The notes: generated by a model from the letters alone, not told the origin. A DNA stretch of 9,641 nt from Myxococcota bacterium (GCA_030066475.1 JASJBO010000286.1:1-9641), one strand, 5' to 3'; positions 1-6,528 are shown, counted from the stretch's first letter. Numbers and translations: made by a program.

Positions 1-121
1 CTCGCTGCGCGCTCCGGCTTCGCCTCCGCTTGCGGCCAGCTCGATGCCGGCGCGGGCATGTCTTGGTGGACTTCGCTCGCCTGCGGCTCGCTGCGCGCTC
101 CGGCTTCGCCTCCGCTTGCGG
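1..121 (+). repeat. 35-bp perfect direct repeat, two copies, 86-bp period
   Basis: Positions 1-35 and 87-121 are identical over all 35 bases, beginning CTCGCTGCGCGCTCCGG and ending CCGCTTGCGG, with 51 bp between them. The first copy may extend left of the window. The sequence has a loose internal periodicity of 16-18 bases (CTTCGC..GCGG, CTCGC..CCGG, CTTCGC..GCGG), so it may have grown by slippage. The right-hand copy lies inside the dispersed element at 65-136; the left copy diverges right after GCTTGCGG. Confidence 0.85.
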
Positions 122-136
122 GGTGCCCTCGTAGGG
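65..136 (+). repeat. Dispersed repeat element, copy 1 (long form)
   Basis: This copy begins with GGTG followed by GACTTCGCTCGCCTGCGGC (69-87), carries a 26-base interior (88-113), then ends GCTTGCGGGG (114-123) and TGCCCTCGTAGGG. The same left and right ends occur on the minus strand at 8445-8491 with no interior and at 8362-8414 with a different 22-base interior. The stretch 69-98 matches the reverse complement of 8385-8414 over 30 bases without a mismatch. The copy sits just past the 3' end of the zinc-ribbon gene. Function is unknown; a genomic REP-like or 3'-end element is my guess. Confidence 0.7.
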
Positions 137-155
137 AGTCGTTGCGGGAGCCCTC

Positions 156-1337
156 TTAGCGCTGGAGTGACAGCTCGAAGCGGGCGGCCGCTTCGGGGAG
201 GCGCTCGAACACCGCGTCGAAGGCGAAGTGGGCGCCCGGGGCGAGTGGATGGGAGGCCAGCTCGCGAGCGCCGCGCAGCTGCTGGGCGCGCAGCCGGCGC
301 GGGTCCTCGCGACGCAGATCGCGCTCGCTGCGGGTCGGGCCCGCGGTGGCGAGCAGGCCGGCGAGAGGGTGGCCCTCGGCATCGAGCAGCGAGACCTGGA
401 GCTCCCCGCCCAGCGCCCGCGCCTGCGGCCCGGGGTTGCGCAGCGCCCCGGTCACGACCAGGACCGGGCCCGTCACGGCGTTCTCGAGGATGCGTGCCCG
501 CGCTCCGGCGACCTCGAAGCCGGCCACGGGGGCGAAGGCGGACGGCGGGGGCGCCAGCGGGCGCAGCAGGCCGGCGACCGCCATCCCGAGGCCCGCCGCC
601 ACGGCGACCCAGCCGGTCCAGGCCCACGAGCGGCGCGCGCGGCGCGGGCGGCTCGCGGTGGTCGGCTCGACGGCGGGGGCGGGCGGCGCCTCCCGAGCCA
701 CTGCCGGCGCCGCCTCGACCGCAGCCCGTGCCGGAGCGGGTGGCGCGACAGCCGCGGCGGTGGGCTTCGGCTCGGGAACGAGCCGGGGCAGCTCGGGCGC
801 CGCTTCGGGCACGGCCTCGGGGGCCGCCTCGGGAGCGGGCGGCGGTGCGGGAGGCGGCGCCTCCTCGACGGGCGGCGCGGCGGGCGCGGACTGGGCAGTC
901 AGATCCCAGCTCTCGGGGTCGCCGAGATCGGCGAAGGAGGTCTCGTTGGGGTCGCCCGCGTCGAGCGAGCCAGGCTCCGGCGTGACCGGGTCGAGCTCGC
1001 TGTCCGGGCCGCCGAAGTCGGGCAGCTCGTCCTCGAACTGCCAGTCGCCGTCCTCGGCATCGCCGGAGCCGGCCGGGCCCGCCGCGGGTGCGGCCCGTGC
1101 GGACGGCTGGGCGGTGGTGCCCTCCTCGAGGTCCCAGCTCGGCTCCGGCGCCCCGGGGGCCGCGCGCCGGGCCGCCTGCTCGGCGGCTGCGTTCAGCATC
1201 TCCTGGCCGCTGGCGCCGGGCCGTCGCACGAAGAAGGCGTGCTTGCAGCGCGAGCAACGCACGCGCGTGCCGGTGGCGGGAATGCGCGAGGGGTCCAGGC
1301 GGAAGCGCGTCTGGCAGCGCTCGCACTCGATGATCAA
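156..1337 (-). CDS. MJ0042-type zinc-ribbon, single-pass membrane protein with DUF3426-like C-terminus
   Basis: The 393-residue product starts with a zinc ribbon: Cys5-x2-Cys8 and Cys28-x2-Cys31, in the MIIECERCQTRFRLD context typical of MJ0042/zinc_ribbon_5 domains. A long Pro/Ala/Glu-rich low-complexity linker (about 50-235) follows, then a cluster of arginines, a single hydrophobic segment (about 238-258), and a C-terminal domain (about 268-388) rich in beta-type residues that resembles DUF3426. The arginines before the membrane segment predict the zinc ribbon in the cytoplasm and the C-terminus in the periplasm. The start is a TTG (1335-1337), chosen because the zinc ribbon begins immediately there; a G-rich stretch precedes it. 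Stop is TAA. It is divergent from the ATPase operon with about 100 bp between. The biochemical role of this family is not established; a membrane-linked regulatory or sensing role is only a guess. Confidence 0.85.
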   Translation of the reverse strand: MIIECERCQTRFRLDPSRIPATGTRVRCSRCKHAFFVRRPGASGQEMLNAAAEQAARRAAPGAPEPSWDLEEGTTAQPSARAAPAAGPAGSGDAEDGDWQFEDELPDFGGPDSELDPVTPEPGSLDAGDPNETSFADLGDPESWDLTAQSAPAAPPVEEAPPPAPPPAPEAAPEAVPEAAPELPRLVPEPKPTAAAVAPPAPARAAVEAAPAVAREAPPAPAVEPTTASRPRRARRSWAWTGWVAVAAGLGMAVAGLLRPLAPPPSAFAPVAGFEVAGARARILENAVTGPVLVVTGALRNPGPQARALGGELQVSLLDAEGHPLAGLLATAGPTRSERDLRREDPRRLRAQQLRGARELASHPLAPGAHFAFDAVFERLPEAAARFELSLQR

Positions 1338-1354
1338 CGGAGCCCCCCCGGCCG

Positions 1355-1403
1355 TTTGCTAGTGTCCGCCCGAACCCAGCGACCCGTCGATCGTTTCGGA
1401 CAC
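1355..1403 (+). promoter_or_regulatory. Candidate extended -10 promoter and inverted repeat ahead of the ATPase operon
   Basis: In a GC-rich setting, TTTGCTAGTGT (1355-1365) stands out. It reads as an extended -10 (TGC then TAGTGT, fitting TGnTAnnnT). I see no convincing -35 at 16-18 bp. A near-identical motif lies before the PhaR gene at 4125-4135. Overlapping it is a perfect 7-bp inverted repeat, GTGTCCG (1362-1368) and CGGACAC (1397-1403), with 28 bases between arms, which could be an operator or the base of a leader hairpin. The promoter call rests on pattern alone. Confidence 0.4.
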
Positions 1404-1439
1404 GCCGGGGACGCGCTTGAGGCCCCGACGAACGGTCCC

Positions 1440-2423
1440 GTGAACCCCCCGGACGCACTCCCCACGCTGCTCGACCGCCGCCTGGTGATCGTCACCGGCA
1501 AGGGCGGCACCGGGAAGACCACCGTGGTGGCGACGCTCGCGCTGGCCGCTGCCGCTGCCGGGCGCCGGGTGCTGGTCGCCGAGGTGAGCCCGGACGAGCA
1601 CGTCCCGCGGCTGCTGGAGCCGGGCGCGAAGCCGGTGGGCTACGAGGGCCGCACCGTGCGCAAGGGCCTGCACGCCATGCGCGTGGATCCCTACGAGGCG
1701 CTGGCCGAGTACCTGGGCCTCCAGATCGGCCTGCGCGGCGTGGTGCGCCGGGTGCTCGGCAACCAGGCCTTCCGCCAGCTGATGGACGCCTCGCCTGGCT
1801 GGCGCGAGCTGATCACGCTCGGGAAGATCTTCCACCTGCACGAGCTCGACCGGCCGGACGGACGCACGCGCTTCGACCTGATCGTGATCGACGCGCCCGC
1901 CACGGGCCACGGGCTCACCTTCCTCGACGTGCCGCGCGTGGTCGGCTCGGCGGTGCGGGCGGGCCCGCTGCGCCGCAACGCGAGCCGCGTCGAGGCGATG
2001 ATCCGCGACCACGAGGGCACGCTGCTGCTGCCGGTGTCGCTCGCCGAGGAGCTGCCGGCGCGCGAGACCACCGAGCTGGTGGCGCGGCTGCGCGACGACG
2101 TCGGCGTGGCAGTGGACCGCGTGGTGGTGAACGCGGTGAGCGAGGCGCCCTTCCCCGCCGGACTCGAGGACCTGGACGCCCGGCTCGGCGCCCTCGACCC
2201 GGCGCTCGAGCTGCCGGGCTCGCCCTCGCCCGGCACCCTCACGGCGTGCGCCGCCTGGGCGCGCGGCCGCCACGAGCTGAACCGCCGCTGGCTCGACGTG
2301 GTGGGCCGCGAGACGGGGCTCCCGCTGGTCCTGCTGCCGAGGCTCGCGCGGGGCGTCGCCGGCCCGGACGACCTCGAGCGCCTCGCGGGCGCGCTGCTCG
2401 CCGCCCCGAGGAGCGTCTCGTGA
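1440..2423 (+). CDS. ArsA/Get3-like P-loop ATPase, BagA (Rv3679)-like subunit
   Basis: This is a 327-residue ATPase of the ArsA/Get3 branch of the SIMIBI class. Visible motifs are the deviant Walker A GKGGTGKTT (20-28) with signature Lys21 and catalytic Lys26, and switch II/Walker B DAPATGH (151-157), matching the ArsA signature DTAPTGH. The switch I position that usually reads DPA reads SPD here (Ser50-Pro51), so the usual catalytic Asp is missing. From memory the whole chain resembles mycobacterial Rv3679: EV in switch I, a PGxR/W..LxxGKI segment, DAPxTGR/H..FLDV, and a later segment around LxxELPxxET. The start is GTG at 1440 because P-loop homology begins shortly after; no strong SD is visible, and an in-frame GTG at 1362 is an alternative. 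The stop overlaps the next gene's start by four bases (GTGA). Cargo is unknown. An arsenite pump is unlikely: there are no ArsA metal-site cysteines and no ars genes here. Confidence 0.88.
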   Translation: MNPPDALPTLLDRRLVIVTGKGGTGKTTVVATLALAAAAAGRRVLVAEVSPDEHVPRLLEPGAKPVGYEGRTVRKGLHAMRVDPYEALAEYLGLQIGLRGVVRRVLGNQAFRQLMDASPGWRELITLGKIFHLHELDRPDGRTRFDLIVIDAPATGHGLTFLDVPRVVGSAVRAGPLRRNASRVEAMIRDHEGTLLLPVSLAEELPARETTELVARLRDDVGVAVDRVVVNAVSEAPFPAGLEDLDARLGALDPALELPGSPSPGTLTACAAWARGRHELNRRWLDVVGRETGLPLVLLPRLARGVAGPDDLERLAGALLAAPRSVS

Positions 2424-3616
2424 ACGTCGCCGAGCTGGTCGCCCGCAAGCGGATCCTGGTGTGCGTCGGCACCGGCGGCGTCGGCAAGACCACGCTCGCC
2501 GCCAGCCTGGCGCTCGACGCCGCGCGCCGCGGCCGCCGCACGGCGGTGCTTACGATCGACCCGGCGCGGCGGCTCGCCAACGCGCTCGGGCTGCGCGAGC
2601 TGGGCAACGAGCCCGCGCCGCTCTCGCGCGAGCAGCTGACGGCGCTGGGCGTGCCCGCCGAAGGCGAGCTGGCGGCCCTGATGCTCGACATGAAGCGCAC
2701 CTTCGACGACCTGGTGGTCCGCTTCGCCGACTCGGAGGAGACGCGCGACCGCATCCTGAGCAACCGGATCTACCAGCACGTCTCGGACGCCCTGGCCGGC
2801 AGCGCCGAGTACTCGGCGATGGAGAAGGTCTACGAGCTGTCCGAGCGCGACGACTTCGACCTGATCGTGGTGGACACACCGCCGTCGCAGCACGCGCTCG
2901 ACTTCCTCGACGCGCCGCGCCGGCTGCTCGAGTTCCTCGACAGCCGGCTCGTCCAGGTCCTGCTCCACCCGGCGTTCGCCGCGGGCCGGCTCGGCTTCAG
3001 GGTGTTCCAGCGTGGCACCGCGCGCGTGCTCCAGGTGATCGAGAAGGTCTCGGGCGTGGCCTTCCTCGAGGACATCTCGGAGTTCCTGCTGGCCTTCGAG
3101 GGCATGTCGGAGGGATTTCGGGAGCGGGCCCATCGGGTCGAGAAGCGCCTGCTCGGCCCCGATGCCGCGTTCGTGCTGGCGGCGTCGCCGGCGCGCGAGT
3201 CGACGCTCCACGCGCTGGGCCTGCTCGAGCGGCTCGACGCCGCGGGCGTGCCGCTGGCGGGCGTGATCGTGAACCGCGTGCACCGCTGGCCCGAGGCCGA
3301 GCCGGTGCCCGAGTGCGTCCCCGCCCCCGGGTGCGCCGAGGCCGCCGAACGCGCACTCGGCGAGGCGCTGGCCGCCGCACACGGCGCCGCCTTCCCGGCG
3401 TCCGCCGCGGCGCGCGCAGCGCTCGCCGCAGCGGACGGCTACGCTTCGCTGGTGCGCGCAGACCTGTCCCACACCGCCGAGCTGGCCGAGCGCGTCGAGC
3501 GCATCGGCGGCTTCGTGCGGCGCGTCCCCGAGCTGTCGGGAGACGTGCACGACCTCGAAGGTCTCGCCCACGTGGCGCACTGGCTGCTGCGCGACGACGG
3601 CGAGGAGGCCGCGTGA
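2420..3616 (+). CDS. ArsA/Get3-like P-loop ATPase, BagB (Rv3680)-like subunit
   Basis: This 398-residue ATPase is the second of the pair. Walker A is GTGGVGKTT (17-25): catalytic Lys23 is present, but the signature Lys of the KGG motif is Thr18. Switch I is intact (DPAR, 47-50), and switch II/Walker B is DTPPSQH (152-158) followed by ALDFLDAPRRL. A central block with LMLDMKRTFDDLV, an NRIYQ segment and AGSAEYSAMEK strongly recalls mycobacterial Rv3680 as I remember it. The GTG start at 2420 overlaps the stop of the preceding gene and has GAGGAG (2408-2413) six bases upstream, so translation is probably coupled. Its retained and lost residues complement those of the upstream subunit, which suggests a heterodimer with at least one composite site. 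A small helical protein gene overlaps its 3' end. Substrate is not deducible. Confidence 0.9.
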   Translation: MNVAELVARKRILVCVGTGGVGKTTLAASLALDAARRGRRTAVLTIDPARRLANALGLRELGNEPAPLSREQLTALGVPAEGELAALMLDMKRTFDDLVVRFADSEETRDRILSNRIYQHVSDALAGSAEYSAMEKVYELSERDDFDLIVVDTPPSQHALDFLDAPRRLLEFLDSRLVQVLLHPAFAAGRLGFRVFQRGTARVLQVIEKVSGVAFLEDISEFLLAFEGMSEGFRERAHRVEKRLLGPDAAFVLAASPARESTLHALGLLERLDAAGVPLAGVIVNRVHRWPEAEPVPECVPAPGCAEAAERALGEALAAAHGAAFPASAAARAALAAADGYASLVRADLSHTAELAERVERIGGFVRRVPELSGDVHDLEGLAHVAHWLLRDDGEEAA

Positions 3617-4110
3617 CCCACAAGCCCGGCGCGCCGCGCGAGCGAGCGACCGCGCGCAGCGCCGAGGAGGCGCTGCACCGGGCGCGCGACCACGCCCGGA
3701 CCGCGCTGGCCGAGGCGCTGGCGGCGGCGCGCTGCGTGCTCGACGCCGCTGCGCTCGCCACCGCGGGACACCCGGCCGCCGAGCACGACACGCTGGCGCG
3801 CATCGACGCCTGGCTCGAGCAGGCCGCCGCGGGGCTGGGCGGCGACGCCGGCAGTCGCTGGCTGGGCGGCGTGTCCGAGGCCCTCGACGCGGAGATCGCC
3901 CGCTGGGAGGAGCGCAGTCGCGAGGACCCCGAGGCACGCGCGGTGCTGCGGGCGTTCCTGGGCGTGCGCGAGGTGCTCTGGGAGTTCGGGCTGCGCTCGC
4001 CGCGCACCGGAGACGGCGCGAACGAGCCCGAGCAGGAGTCGGCGCCCCGGCGCCGCGTACGGCGCTCGCGCGGCGACCGCCCCCTCGAGCGCGTCCCGAT
4101 CGAGGGCTGA
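3613..4110 (+). CDS. Unrecognised 165-residue helical protein, ATPase-operon partner
   Basis: I cannot assign a family. The product is Ala/Arg/Glu-rich and predicted almost entirely helical. An amphipathic helix of about residues 16-50 (AxxARxxLDAAALA pattern) is followed by a short turn, a helix near 57-76, and a conserved-looking segment at about 87-128 with Trp98, EERSREDPEAR and FLGVREVLWEFGLR. The C-terminus is disordered and basic (RRRVRRSR, 146-153). There is no signal peptide or membrane segment. The GTG start at 3613 forms a GTGA overlap with the ATPase stop, with AGGAGG (3603-3608) four bases upstream, so it is surely translated with the pair. Its position suggests an adaptor, cargo receptor or regulator of the ATPases; this is inference. 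GC skew and codon use match its neighbours. Confidence 0.8.
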   Translation: MTHKPGAPRERATARSAEEALHRARDHARTALAEALAAARCVLDAAALATAGHPAAEHDTLARIDAWLEQAAAGLGGDAGSRWLGGVSEALDAEIARWEERSREDPEARAVLRAFLGVREVLWEFGLRSPRTGDGANEPEQESAPRRRVRRSRGDRPLERVPIEG

Positions 4111-4135
4111 CCTCGCCGGGACCTTTTGTTAGCTT
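4107..4135 (+). promoter_or_regulatory. Candidate promoter for the PhaR gene
   Basis: CTGACC (4107-4112, four of six matches to TTGACA) is followed after 17 bases by TAGCTT (4130-4135), which is preceded by TG at the extended -10 position (TGTTAGCTT). The -35 overlaps the stop codon of the preceding gene. The run TTTTGTTAG is a rare T-rich island in this sequence and resembles the motif before the ATPase operon. It suggests the PhaR gene can be transcribed separately from the ATPase genes. Confidence 0.45.
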
Positions 4136-4147
4136 GCGCGTCCTCCC

Positions 4148-4183
4148 AAACCGGGGCACCACCCGAAACCGGGGAACCACCCG
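4148..4183 (+). repeat. 18-bp tandem duplication in the PhaR leader
   Basis: AAACCGGGGCACCACCCG (4148-4165) is followed directly by AAACCGGGGAACCACCCG (4166-4183), with 17 of 18 bases identical. The second copy ends on the first base of the proposed GTG start, and its GGGG is the only SD-like sequence. It could be a binding site in the leader, a translational control element, or, if translation began at the TTG at 4126, a repeated six-residue peptide (TGAPPE, TGEPPV). Confidence 0.8.
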
Positions 4184-4791
4184 TGGTGGACGCGAGCGAA
4201 GACGCGGTTCTCATCAAGCGCTACGCGAACCGCAAGCTCTACAACACGCAGACGAGTCGATACATCACGCTCAAGGGCATCGCCGAGCTGATCGAGGCCG
4301 GCGACGAGGTGCGCGTGATCGACAACGAGACGGGTGAGGACATCACCTCCGTCACGCTGTCGCAGATCCTCGTCGACACCGAGCGCTCGAGCCGCACGGT
4401 GCCCGGCACGGTGCTCTCCGACCTGATCCAGCGCAGCGGAGACGTGCTCTACAGCGCGCTGAAGCGCGGCGTGGGCGACGCCTCCGAGGGGATCGAGGAG
4501 TTCCAGCGCAACGTGCGCAAGCTGCTGCGCCAGGAGCGCGAGGAGGGCGAGGCGGCCGCCAAGGCCGGCCGGCGCCGGCCCGACTGGATCGCCTTCGGGG
4601 CGCACGACCTCGACCACATGGTGCAGCGCGCCGTGGAGCGCGTGTTCCACGTGCTCGACCTGCCGCGCCGCTCGGACATCGAGGCGCTCAACGCCAAGCT
4701 CGACCGCCTGCAGGACCTGCTCGACTCGATGGAGCCGGAGGCCCACGCCCCCGCGCCGCCGCGCCGCGCCGCGGGCAGCGACAAGGGCTGA
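4183..4791 (+). CDS. phaR: PhaR-type PHA synthesis regulator with phasin-like C-terminus
   Basis: The N-terminal part (about residues 9-70) is a clear PHB/PHA accumulation regulator DNA-binding domain: IKRYANRKLYNTQTSRYITL, then IAELIEAGDEVRVIDNETGED and LSQIL. In characterised homologues this domain represses phasin genes and also binds PHA granules. The rest is helical: a segment with LSDLIQRSGDVLYSALKRGV, a charged stretch, and a C-terminal coiled segment (160-183, DLPRRSDIEALNAKLDRL then QDLL) that resembles the end of PhaF/PhaI-type phasins, where a PxRxDIxxLxxRLxxL pattern precedes a coiled coil. The GTG at 4183 (or 4186) is preferred over an in-frame TTG at 4126 because homology begins just after it and the TTG overlaps the candidate -10. 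It follows the ATPase operon on the same strand after a 72-bp gap. No PHA synthase gene is in the window, so a link to PHA here is by family only. Confidence 0.87.
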   Translation: MVDASEDAVLIKRYANRKLYNTQTSRYITLKGIAELIEAGDEVRVIDNETGEDITSVTLSQILVDTERSSRTVPGTVLSDLIQRSGDVLYSALKRGVGDASEGIEEFQRNVRKLLRQEREEGEAAAKAGRRRPDWIAFGAHDLDHMVQRAVERVFHVLDLPRRSDIEALNAKLDRLQDLLDSMEPEAHAPAPPRRAAGSDKG

Positions 4792-4866
4792 GCTGCCCCG
4801 GGCGGCTCGCAGCGCTTCACGACCCCTTCGCGTCGCGCCGGATCGCCTCGTCTCGGGCGCCGTGGC

Positions 4867-6516
4867 TCATCCGGAGCCCGCAGCGGCCTCGGCCTGCGCC
4901 CTGGCCCAGCGGTAGTCGGCCTTGCCGCTCGGACTGCGCTGGATCTCGGCGCGGAACACGTACTGCTTCGGCAGCTTGTAGCGGGCCAGGTGCTTGGCGG
5001 CCTCGGCCTGCAGGTCGGACTCGGTGGCGGCCGCACCCTCGCGCAGCCGCACGATCGCGATCACCTCCTGCCCCCAGCGCTCGCTGGGCCGTCCCGCCAC
5101 CACACAGTCGAACACGTCCGGGTGCAGCTTGATGGCGTTCTCCACCTCCTCGGCGAAGATCTTCTCGCCGCCGGAGTTGATCGTCACCGAGTCGCGGCCG
5201 AGCACGTCGATGCCCCCGTCGGCGCGGTAGCGGGCGCGATCGCCGGGCACCGCGTAGCGCACGCTCCCGATCACGGGGAAGGTCCGCGCCGTCTTGTCGG
5301 CGTCGTCCAGGTAGCCGAGCGGCACGCGGCCGCGCTGCGCGAACCAGCCCACCTCCTCGTCGCCGGGATCGAGCGCGCGCGTCAGGTCCTCCGAGACGAC
5401 GGCGGCCCCCACCAGCGGCTTGAAGTCGCCGGTGGTCACGTCGGTCGACGCGTTGCTCGGGTTGGTGGCCTGGGCGCCGGTCTCCGAGGATCCGATCGAG
5501 TCGATCACCGTCACCTGCGGCGCGTGCGACAGGAACTCCTTCTTGTGCGCGGTCGAGAGCGGCGCGCCGCCGGAGGCGATCACCAGCAGGCTCGACAGGT
5601 CGTAGTCGCCGCGCCCGATCTCGTCGAGGATCGGACGCGCGAAGGCGTCGCCGACGATCAGGCACATGCCGGCCTTCTCGCGCTCGATGGTCGAGAGGAA
5701 GTCGGCTGGATCGAGCTTGCGGTTCTCGCCGGGCAGGATGCAGGCGTTGCCCATGCCGAGATTGATGAAGGTTCCCCACTGCGCGGCGCCGTGCATCAGC
5801 GGCGGGCCGATCGCGCACTTGATGTGGCCGCCTGCCCGCGCCCAGTTGGCGACCTCGTCGAGGGAAGCCAGCTCGACGCCGTCGGGCTTGCGACCGCCCA
5901 TCGCCGCCATGTGGATGTCGGCCGAGCGCCACAGCACGCCCTTGGGCATGCCGGTGGTCCCGCCCGTGTAGAGGATGTAGAGGTCGTCGGGCGAGGGGTC
6001 GACGTCGGGCCGCTCGTCGGTGGAGGCGGCCAGCGTCTCCTCGTAGTCGACGGCGCCGGGGAGCAGCGCCTCGCCCGAGTCGTCGGCCACCTGGATCAGC
6101 AGCTCGAGCTCGGGCAGCTGGCCGCGGATCGCGGCGATCCGGGGCGCGAACTCGGCGTGGTAGACCACGGCGCGCGAGCCGGAGTTGCGGAAGAGGTAGA
6201 GCAGCTCCTCCTCGACGTAGCGGTAGTTGACGTTGAGCGGCGCCACCCGCGCCTGGAAGGCGCCCAGCATGCTCTCGAGGTACTCGTTGCCGTTGTACAG
6301 GTAGATCGCGAGGTGGTCCTGGCCCGACTCGTGTCCGGCCAGCGCGTCGCGCTCGGCGCGCACCGCGAGCCCGCGCTCGAGCAGGAAGTTGGCGAGCCGG
6401 CGGCTGCGATCGCGGAACCCCGCGAAGGAGAGCCGGCGATCGCGGAAGATCACCGCCTCGCGGTCGGGGACCGCGTCCGCGATCACGTCGAACACCTCGG
6501 CGAAGTGGAAGTCCAT
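4867..6516 (-). CDS. FadD19-like AMP-dependent acyl-CoA synthetase
   Basis: The 549-residue enzyme of the ANL superfamily should activate a carboxylic acid with ATP to an acyl-adenylate and transfer it to CoA in the cytoplasm. Core motifs are complete: A3 YILYTGGTTGMPKG (180-193), A5 SIGSSETG (340-347), A7 GD (425-426), A8 LGRDSVTINSGGEKIF (439-454), and A10 PSGK with the catalytic lysine at 532. The NVNYRYVEEEL segment (95-105), the MHGAAQ motif (241-246) and the C-terminal KADYRWA tail recall the mycobacterial FadD19 group, which acts on steroid side chains and other branched or bulky acids; the true substrate cannot be read here. ATG start; only 12 bases separate it from the stop of the upstream ThDP enzyme gene, with a weak GAGG. 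The two are almost certainly co-transcribed. The gene is convergent with the PhaR gene, and I see no clear terminator in the 75 bases between them. Confidence 0.92.
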   Translation of the reverse strand: MDFHFAEVFDVIADAVPDREAVIFRDRRLSFAGFRDRSRRLANFLLERGLAVRAERDALAGHESGQDHLAIYLYNGNEYLESMLGAFQARVAPLNVNYRYVEEELLYLFRNSGSRAVVYHAEFAPRIAAIRGQLPELELLIQVADDSGEALLPGAVDYEETLAASTDERPDVDPSPDDLYILYTGGTTGMPKGVLWRSADIHMAAMGGRKPDGVELASLDEVANWARAGGHIKCAIGPPLMHGAAQWGTFINLGMGNACILPGENRKLDPADFLSTIEREKAGMCLIVGDAFARPILDEIGRGDYDLSSLLVIASGGAPLSTAHKKEFLSHAPQVTVIDSIGSSETGAQATNPSNASTDVTTGDFKPLVGAAVVSEDLTRALDPGDEEVGWFAQRGRVPLGYLDDADKTARTFPVIGSVRYAVPGDRARYRADGGIDVLGRDSVTINSGGEKIFAEEVENAIKLHPDVFDCVVAGRPSERWGQEVIAIVRLREGAAATESDLQAEAAKHLARYKLPKQYVFRAEIQRSPSGKADYRWARAQAEAAAGSG

Positions 6517-6528
6517 GACTGCGCTGCC

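Larger units (their letters stand above)
1..155. other. Non-coding region with repeats, left edge of window
   Basis: This stretch lies downstream of the stop of the minus-strand zinc-ribbon gene and contains no gene I can support. One plus frame stays open through it, but its translation simply follows the repeated DNA and resembles no family I know. It holds two perfect copies of a 35-bp sequence (1-35 and 87-121) and a full copy of a dispersed element (65-136) that recurs inverted in the 8275-8493 gap. A short CCCT/AGGG stem (126-136) is present, but I see no U-tract terminator. Confidence 0.6.

Noticed and set aside
1..121. CRISPR array from the repeated 35-mers
   Set aside because: Only two repeats with a 51-bp spacer; the repeat is part of an element found elsewhere in inverted, truncated forms, and no cas genes are present.
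228..1439. N-terminal extension of the first ATPase back to 228
   Set aside because: The extension is antisense to the zinc-ribbon gene and low-complexity. Homology starts just after the GTG at 1440.
1440..3616. Arsenite efflux function (arsA) for the ATPases
   Set aside because: No metal-binding cysteine cluster, no arsB, arsD or arsR, and the sequences resemble the Rv3679/Rv3680 group instead.
1691..4180. 829-codon minus-strand open frame antisense to the ATPase operon
   Set aside because: Arg/Ala/Pro-rich without motifs; it lies opposite genes with intact P-loops and coupled starts, and its start is only the reverse of the 18-bp tandem repeat.
4792..4866. Intrinsic terminator between the convergent PhaR and synthetase genes
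   Set aside because: I found no strong stem followed by a T-run on either strand. Termination may be Rho-dependent.
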